Under the pieces are notes generated by a model. That model ran no database searches and had not been told where the DNA came from. It saw only the letters and a list, made by a program, of their open reading frames with translations. 64,000 bases of DNA from Phascolarctos cinereus (Eukaryota > Chordata > Mammalia > Diprotodontia > Phascolarctidae): assembly GCF_002099425.1 (NCBI RefSeq), contig NW_018344185.1, forward strand, positions 3,351,001 through 3,415,000. The letters run 5' to 3'. This document shows, one piece after another, positions 57,702-64,000 of the stretch. The number at the start of each line of letters is the position of its first letter. Position 1 is the stretch's first letter. A program made the translations under genes and the position numbers.

Positions 57702-58833
57702 AGGAGTTGTTTCCTTCAGTGGATCTTTGTATCTCCTTTTCAATTTGGCCAATGCTATTTTCAAGCAATTGTTTTCTTTTTCCAAGCTATTGACTATTTT
57801 TTCATAATTTTCTTGCATCTTTTCACATTTTTTTCTTTTTTTTCACATTTCTTTTCACAATTTTTCTTCTACCTCCCTTATATGATTTTTAAGCTCCTTT
57901 TTGCGCTCTTCAATGAATCCTTTCTGGACTTGAGGCCACTTCCCATTTTTCTTTGGGGTTTTGCCCATAGATGCTCGTTTTGACATTATTGTCCTCTTCT
58001 GAGTTTGTGTCTTGGTCTTCCCTATTACCATAATCACTTTCTATAGTCAGATTTTTTTTTTTTTGCTCATCCTTTTTTTTTTTTTTTTTTGGCCTTTTCC
58101 CTTTCTTTTAAATTTGAGCTCTGCTCCCAGGGTAGAAGTGGCACTGTCTCAGGCTTCTTTTGCTAGGGGCTGCAGGCCTTGGCTATTTACCTAGTGTTAC
58201 ACTGATGTTGTCCTGAGGCCCTTGGGGACCCTTGTGTCTGGTGCTGTGCTGAGGGAGTAGCTTGGAGGGTGGCTGGTACTGCTAGAGGCATTAGGGGTTT
58301 GGTAGCTTACCTGGTGTTACCCCAGGGTCCTAGTGGTGGTGTCTGGAATGTGCTGAGGGTTTTTCTGCATTTCCTCAGGGATACACTGAAGCATATGGTG
58401 GTCTGGCCACCAGAGGTTGCCTGTTTTCTTGGGGCTACACTGAAGCATGTGGCAGTTCTCAGATTTGGAGTCTGCCCATTCCTCTGGGTATGCTGAGGCA
58501 TGTAATGGGTCTTGGTGTTGGCATTTGCCTGCTCTACCACCTTGGGGCTCAGGAGCTTCCACTGGTTTGCTGAGGTGGGGCTTGCTGCTGGCTTTCTGGG
58601 ATGCTTCCTGTCCTGGACAGTGTTCCCCTTTTACCCAAGTGAGACAGACCTTTCCTGCTGATCTTCCAAGTTTCTTAGGCTCAAAGATTGTTTCTCCTTG
58701 TATTTTTGCTGGTTTTGTTATTCCAGGATTTGCTTTGGGGTGCCATTTTATGGTTGTTTGGAGATGAATATGAGAGAGTTAAGGTGATTTACTGCTTACT
58801 CCACCATCTTGGCTCCTAGAAGTCTGTTCTGAT

Positions 58834-59148
58834 TAACTGAATCTTGAAGGAAGCTAGAGAGGCCAGGAGGTAAAACTGATGGAAAACATTCTAAGCTTGG
58901 GAGAACAACCAATGAAAAGCATAAGAGATAAGAGTATTGTATTCAATTAACAGCAAGAGGGCCACCATATATGGATAACAGAGTATGTGTGGGGTGGAGG
59001 AGTAAAGGAAACATGGGAAGGGAGGCTGTCAAAGGATTTATACACCAGAGGATTTAATATTTGATCCTAGAGGTAATTGGGAATTACTAGAATTTTTTTA
59101 GTGGGAGAGAGAAATGATCAGATTTGTACTTTAGGAAAAGCGCTTTGA
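58834..59148 (-). mobile_element. L2 LINE (antisense), part 2
   Basis: It continues the L2 copy at 50102: 'aatcttgaaggaagctagag', 'ggaaaacattctaagcttgg', 'caattaacagcaagagggcc', 'atttgatcctagaggtaatt'. The gap of 8.5 kb is the L1. Confidence 0.8.
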
Positions 59149-59313
59149 GGGGGCAGCTAGGTGGTGCAGTGGTTAGAGCACTGGCCCTGTATTCAGGAGG
59201 ACCTGAGTTCAAATCCAGCCTCAGATACATAACACTTACTAGCTGTGTGACCCTGGGCAAGTCACTTAACCCTATTGCCTAACCAAAAAAAGAAAAGAAA
59301 AGAAAAAAAAGAA
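59149..59313 (+). mobile_element. MAR1/WSINE-type SINE, complete
   Basis: It begins gggggcagctaggtggtgca, carries 'gacctgagttcaaatccagc', 'ttactagctgtgtgaccctg' and 'ggcaagtcacttaacccta', and ends in an A-rich tail with AAAAG units. A 16-bp target duplication AGGAAAAGC(G/A)CTTTGA (59133-59148 and 59314-59329) shows a single mismatch, so the insertion is fairly young. It lies in L2. Confidence 0.95.
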
Positions 59314-59329
59314 AGGAAAAGCACTTTGA

Positions 59330-59511
59330 CAGCTGAGTAGGGGATGGGCTATAGGGGAGAGAGACTGGAGGCAGGGAGACAAATTGGTAGCCTATTAAAG
59401 TAGTCTTGGAGTGAGCTGATGAGGGGCTTCACATGAGTTGGCAAGGGTAAAGAAGTAGATTGCATAAGATGTGCTGTGACAGAAGAAATGAGAAGTGTTG
59501 GCAATAGATTG
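59330..59511 (-). mobile_element. L2 LINE (antisense), part 3
   Basis: 'cagctgagtaggggatgggc', 'gactggaggcagggagacaa' and 'cctattaaagtagtcttgga', then 'tgagctgatgaggggcttc'. This is the next piece of the same L2 copy after the SINE. Confidence 0.75.
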
Positions 59512-60345
59512 ATAGTAGTTTATTTTATTTTATTTTTTAAGATTTCTTTTTTTAAAATACAAATTTATTTATTTTTAGTTTTCAACATTTACTTCCACAA
59601 GATTTTGAGTTCCAAATTTTCTCCCCATCTCATCCCTCCCCCCACCCCAAGAAGGCATGAATTCTGAATACCCCTTCCCCTAGTCTACCCTCTCTTCTAT
59701 CCCTCCCACCTTCTCTTATCCCCTTCCCCTTCTATTTTCCTATAAGGCAGGATAGACTTCTGTACCCCGTTTCCTGTTTTTCTTATTTCCCAGTTGCATG
59801 TGAAAACATTTTTTTTAAACGTGTTTTTAAAACTTTGGGCTCCAAATTTTCTCCCTTCCTCCCTCCCCACCCACCCTCATTGAGAAGGCAAGAGTAGACA
59901 TGTTGTGAAAAACTAACTCTATTTCCCTTAATCCTATCCTGCCCCTCATTTATTCTATTATTTCTTTTGAACCTGTCCCTCCTCAGAAGTATTTGCTTCT
60001 GATTACCCCCTTTGCCAATCTGCCCTCCTCTCTATCATCCCCTTGCTCTCTTTTCCCCTTTCCCCCCTATTTTCCTGTATGGTAAGACAGATTTCCATAC
60101 CCAATTGAATGTGTATATTATTCCCTCCTTAAGCCAAATCCTATGAGAATAAGATTCACTCATTCCCTCTCACCTTCCCCCATTTCCCCTCCACTTTAAG
60201 AGCCTTTTCTTTTCTGTTTTTTTTGTGAGATTTATTTACCCCAAACCACCTCTCCCTTTCTTCTTCTCCTAGTATAATCCTCTCATCCCTTAATTTTATT
60301 CTCCAGATATTACCCCTTAAACTTCAACTCACCTTGTGCCCTCTA

Positions 60346-60359
60346 TCTATCTATCATCA

Positions 60360-60403
<44 letters not shown>

Positions 60404-60412
60404 ATCTATCTA
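60346..60412 (+). repeat. (TATC)n microsatellite inside HAL1
   Basis: About 16 tetranucleotide units with a short interruption near each end. Confidence 0.96.
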
Positions 60413-60552
60413 CTATACATACAATTTTTTTCCCCCAACTACCCTAATACTGACAAAGGTCTCATGAGTTATAAATATCATCTTTCCATGCAGGAATGTA
60501 AACAGTTCAACCTTAATAAGTCTCTTATGATTTCTCTTTCCTGTTTACCTCT

Positions 60553-61634
60553 TCATGTTCCACTTGAGTCTTGTATTTGAAAGTCAAATTTTCTATTCAG
60601 CTCTGGTCTTTTCATCAAGAATGCTTGAAAGTCCTCTATTTCACTGAATGACCATTTTTTCCCCTGAAGGATTATACTCAGTTTTGCTGGGTAGGTGATT
60701 CTTGGTTGTAATCCTATCTCCTTTGCCCTCTGGAATATTATATTCCATGCCCTGTGGTCCTTTAATGTAGAAGCTGCTAAATCTTGTGTTATCCTGATTG
60801 TGTTTCCACAATACTTGAATTGTTTCTTTCTGGCAGCTTGTAATATTTTCTCCTTGACCTGGGAACTCTGGAATTTGGCTACAATATTCCTAGGAGTTTT
60901 CCTTTGGGGATCTCTTTCAGGAGGAGATCTGTGGATTCTTTCAATTTCTATTTTGCCCTCTGGTTCTAATATATCAGGGCAGTTTTCCTTGATAATTTCT
61001 TGAAAGATGATGTCTAGGCTCTTTTTTGATCATGGCTTTCAGATAGTCCAATAATTTTTAAATTCTCTCTCCTGGATCTATTTTCCAGGTCAGTTGTTTT
61101 TCCAATGAGATATTTCACATTGTCTTCTAATTTTTCATTCTTTTGGATTTGTTTTACAGTGTCTTGATTTCTCATAAAGTCACTAGCTTCCAATTGCTCT
61201 ATTCTAATTTTTAAGGAAGTATTTTCTTCAGTAATCTTTTGGACTTCCTTTTCCATTTGGCCAATTTTGCTTTTTAGGGCATTCTTCTCCTCATTGGCTT
61301 TTTGGACCTCTTTTGCCATTTGGGTTAGGCTATTTTTTAAGGTGTTATTTTCTTCAGTATTTTTTTGGGTCTCCTTTAGCAAGCTGTTGACTTGTTTTTC
61401 ATGATTTTCTTGCATCACTCTCATTTCTCTTCCCAGTTTTTCCTCTACTTCTCTTACTTGCTTCTCAAAATCCCTTTTGAGCTCTTCCAAGGCCTGGGAC
61501 TGATTCATATTTTTCTTGGAGGCTTTGGATGTAGGAGCTTTGACTTTGTTGTCTTCTGCTGGTTGTATGTTTTGATCTTCTTTGTCATCAAAGTAAGGTA
61601 ATACAGTCTGACTGTTTTTGAGCTGCTTGCTCAT
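60553..61634 (-). pseudogene. HAL1 ORF1 protein (L1 ORF1p-like), frameshifted
   Basis: MSKQLKNSQTVL start, coiled coil, then the same RRM-like region as copy 1. The first 97 residues differ from copy 1 at four places only. One A is missing from an A-run (six instead of seven) near 61023, which ends the frame after SESHDQK; the C-terminal third, with the NPNYPAKL-type motif, lies in a neighbouring frame. It ends with SSGT as in copy 1. ORF1p of L1 binds RNA as a trimer. Confidence 0.9.
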
Positions 61635-62517
61635 GATCCTGCAATTACTTGAGTTTTAAATCTTTTTAAATTAAGAGTCTGCTTCCAATGTGGAGAATGT
61701 ACTGTCCCAAGCTTTGGGGGTTTGTATAGCTGTTTTCAGGGATACTTGTAGGGGCCTGTAAATTTTCAGTTCTTGCAAGGTGGTATAAGGGGCAAGGTGT
61801 TTACTCCTTTCCTGGCCTATGCTCTGGTCTATTAGTGACCACAAGCACTCCTTTCTGTCCTGGAACTGTGAGGAGGGTTTCTCCTATAAAGCTACTACAA
61901 GCTCCACCATGCCAGTGCTCCTCCTCATCCCAGGATCGCAGCCCAGAACTGTGACCCAGATCCAAGCGTAGGTGAAGCAAGAGATTCCTGCCTCAGCACT
62001 GGCAAAGAGATCCCTGCAATCCCCCTCTGATTAGACACTGGATTCCCCCTCAGTCTGTGGTATGGAAGCTCAGGAGGCAGCCACCGCCCCCAGGGCCATG
62101 CTCTGTGCTCTTGGGGAAATGGAGCTGTGACCCCGTGCTCCTCTCTCAGCACCACAGAAACAGACTTTTCCCACCGACCTTCTCAGTTGTCTTTGGTGTT
62201 CATGGGTTGATGAGTCTGGAAACTCCACAGCTGCCTGCGATTCAGTCCTCTGAGGCCTGCTCCAGGTTTGCTGCAGCCTGCACACCCACGCCACACTGTG
62301 CTCTTCTACCCATCCTGCGTGATATACCTTTCTCATCAACCATCCAGGTTGTCTTGGGCTGGAAAGTTGCTTCACTCTGTCTTTTTGTGGGTTCTGCTGT
62401 CTTAGAATTTGTTTAGAGCCATTTTTCACAGGTATTTGGAGGGGCTTGGGGGACAGCTCAAGCAAGTCACTGCTTTCACTCTGCCATCTTGGCTCTGCCC
62501 CCCCATAATAGTTCATA

Positions 62518-62692
62518 TATCTTCCTTTGCTTTTCCTCTATTCTTCATATACATTGTCTCTTATAGAATACTAATACTCTATTAAAATATACTCCACATT
62601 ATTTAGACATTCTACAATTGATGGACATATAGTTCATTTCTTGTTCTTTGCACTATAAAAAATGCTGCTTTTGATAGTTATTTCTGAGGCCT
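62518..62692 (-). mobile_element. L1 LINE, old fragment
   Basis: Reversed ORF2 C-terminal text: 'acattctacaattgatggac', then 'tgcactataaaaaatgctgc'. It is strongly diverged and adjoins the HAL1 5' end. Confidence 0.6.
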
Positions 62693-63664
62693 TCCTTTCT
62701 ATTTTTTAACCTCCTTAAGACTCACAACATCTTTAACAAGGTAGAAAGCACGTAATTGAATAACAATAGTTCATAATCAATACGATTCTCTTCTCTAACA
62801 GGTCCCACTTTTATATATGAACCCTCCAGACTCAAAAAAAAAAAAAGGCTCACCTCTAAAGGGGAGTTCCTTTTGGTATTAATCTGAGGTCTTGGACTTC
62901 CATAGAAGGGAAACATACTTGCGGAATGCTAACTTTGCACCCTCCCTTTCTAAAGGATTCACAAAATCAAGCTTGTAACAGTGGATTGCAAAGGCCATAT
63001 CCTGTGATCCTCTGTATTGCGGCTTTAGTCTTTGCTCCTGCTCTTCTTAGCACCAGAGTCGAGTATGTGATCTTTTTCTCTTGACAAGAATTGTCCCCTT
63101 CTCTCAGAGAAGCCTAGATCCCTAAACTCTATCCCTGTGGGTAATCCCTGAGGCTAACATTGCCCAAGAAATCCCTCTTACTTTAACTAGGAGGTTCAGA
63201 AAAAAACGTTATTCAGGAACTCTCTTCTTAGGACGCTTTGGTGAGCACATGTACTTCTACTGCAAGATATTCTTTTAATGACTTTTGTGGGAAAGCTCAC
63301 TGATCTCCCCACCATCACCACTTCCCTTGTCAGGGGAAGAAAATTTGAAAAAGGAAAAGTAGATGGCAGATACCTTCCATCATCCAAAACAAAGTTTCTC
63401 CCATAAGAGTTCATATTGCCAGGAGTCCAAGACAACTATTTTGTCCTAGGAGTAACCCTCATTAGGAAAGCCCATTCTATAGGAGGCATAAAAGGCATAT
63501 TCATTCTCTCTACAGGGAGACACAGTCAAAAGTTTCAATAAGACAAAGCAATACCATTCTGGATGTTCATGAAGCTCATCAGGGAAATACCTTGATCAGT
63601 ATCCTAGACTCTGTTATGGATCCATATGCCTTCTATTTATGTGTGCACTTCAGTGCTTCCAAAG
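62693..63664. other. Unassigned DNA
   Basis: Nearly 1 kb without a recognised repeat and with no coding evidence. Frames of 64 and 79 codons on the minus strand have no domain. Confidence 0.3.
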
Positions 63665-63805
63665 ATTCATGATGTCATTGGTTCATAGATTTAGAGCCCA
63701 AAGAATCTTGGGGGTAACAGCCCAACCCCCTCATATTAAATGATAAGACACTGAGCAGGGATTCAAACTCAGGTCTTCTGGCTAAATCAAGCACTTCCTC
63801 CACCA
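63665..63805 (+). repeat. CORE-SINE fragment
   Basis: It reads 'tggttcatagatttagagcc', 'ccctcatattaaatgataag' and 'gggattcaaactcaggtctt'. Confidence 0.7.
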
Positions 63806-64000
63806 CCCCAGGCTGTACTTCCACTAATTCAGATCACAACCTCTCTACACCTTAGTAAATTGTTTTTTTGTGATTTAATGTGGCAAAAAAATAATTACTT
63901 ATCAAATAACCCTTTGAAAATGAAACTTTGATAATGAGGAGTAGGTGCTTTGTGAGATGTGTTCAAAGGTGATGATTATCATGTGATTTTCTGTTTTCAG
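63806..64000. other. Unassigned AT-rich DNA
   Basis: There is no recognised element at the right edge. Confidence 0.3.

Larger units (their letters stand above)
50324..58833 (-). mobile_element. L1 LINE, near full length, with two insertions
   Basis: Read on the minus strand, the 5' end lies at about 58833 (a start with gagccaagatggtggagtaa), the 5' UTR runs to about 58.04 kb, ORF1 to about 56.9 kb, then the spacer. ORF2 starts near 56.2 kb (endonuclease part at 56.2-55.56 kb), is interrupted at 55554-53746, and continues with the reverse transcriptase and C-terminus to about 50.65 kb, then the 3' UTR. The target duplication TAACTGAATCTT is at 50312-50323 and 58834-58845. Near 52.38 kb the catalytic FADD of the RT reads FAGD. 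Many stops show that it is dead. Without the insertions it is about 6.5 kb. Confidence 0.92.
59524..62505 (-). mobile_element. HAL1 (ORF1-only L1 derivative), nearly complete, copy 2
   Basis: Minus-strand read: start gggggggcagagccaagatg at about 62505, 5' UTR to 61.63 kb, ORF1 to 60.55 kb, 3' UTR with the same duplicated blocks as copy 1, and an A-rich end near 59.55 kb. Probable target duplication ATAGTAGTTTAT (59512-59523) against ATAATAGTTCAT (62506-62517). A long (TATC)n stands at 60346-60412, at the place of the short GATA run in copy 1. Confidence 0.92.

Overview
The window looks like nuclear DNA of a marsupial. It holds young L1 and ORF1-only 'half-L1' (HAL1) elements, tRNA-derived SINEs of the MAR1/WSINE type, SINEs that share their 3' tail with an RTE/BovB-like LINE, and many old MIR/THER1, L2 and L3/CR1 remnants. 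The species cannot be fixed from the sequence alone. I found no host protein-coding gene, no rRNA or tRNA gene and no CRISPR array. Every long reading frame lies in a LINE, a simple repeat or an evidently non-coding stretch. The window therefore reads as intergenic DNA or the inside of a very large intron.

Layout. Positions 1-8.9 kb are old repeat debris (L1 3' ends, MIR, L2, one RTE-tailed SINE) separated by featureless DNA. Positions 8.9-13.4 kb are poor in repeats and hold three blocks that look like conserved non-coding elements: 9.1-9.7, 11.66-12.3 and 12.88-13.34 kb. The middle block has two perfect POU octamers. Positions 13.4-20.1 kb are again old SINEs and LINEs, including a recognisable L3/CR1 reverse-transcriptase end near 16.7-17.2 kb. 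Positions 20.5-23.75 kb form a second repeat-poor block, richer in CpG than its surroundings. It holds the most striking signal in the window: a diverged inverted duplication of about 165-170 bp per arm (21995-22160 against 22880-23050, opposite strand) around a spacer of about 720 bp. The 72-bp core matches at 60 of 72 positions. Positions 24-38 kb are mixed: an L2 copy broken up by RTE and L1 insertions, an L1 3' end with a perfect 17-bp target-site duplication, several SINEs and microsatellites. A short repeat-poor block at 38.0-38.8 kb carries three exact copies of a SOX-like 9-mer within 38 bp.

From 39.97 to 62.7 kb the window is mostly LINE. An L1 (39972-47043) is interrupted by a HAL1 (41131-44051). 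A near full-length antisense L1 (50324-58833) is interrupted by a sense L1 3' fragment and a MAR1 SINE, and itself sits in an old L2. A second HAL1 (59524-62505) lies in opposite orientation to the first. Target-site duplications read from the sequence give the order of insertion. The last 1.3 kb holds unassigned DNA and one SINE.

No genes act together here. The functional interest is the possible cis-regulatory blocks and the unusual build of the HAL1 family.
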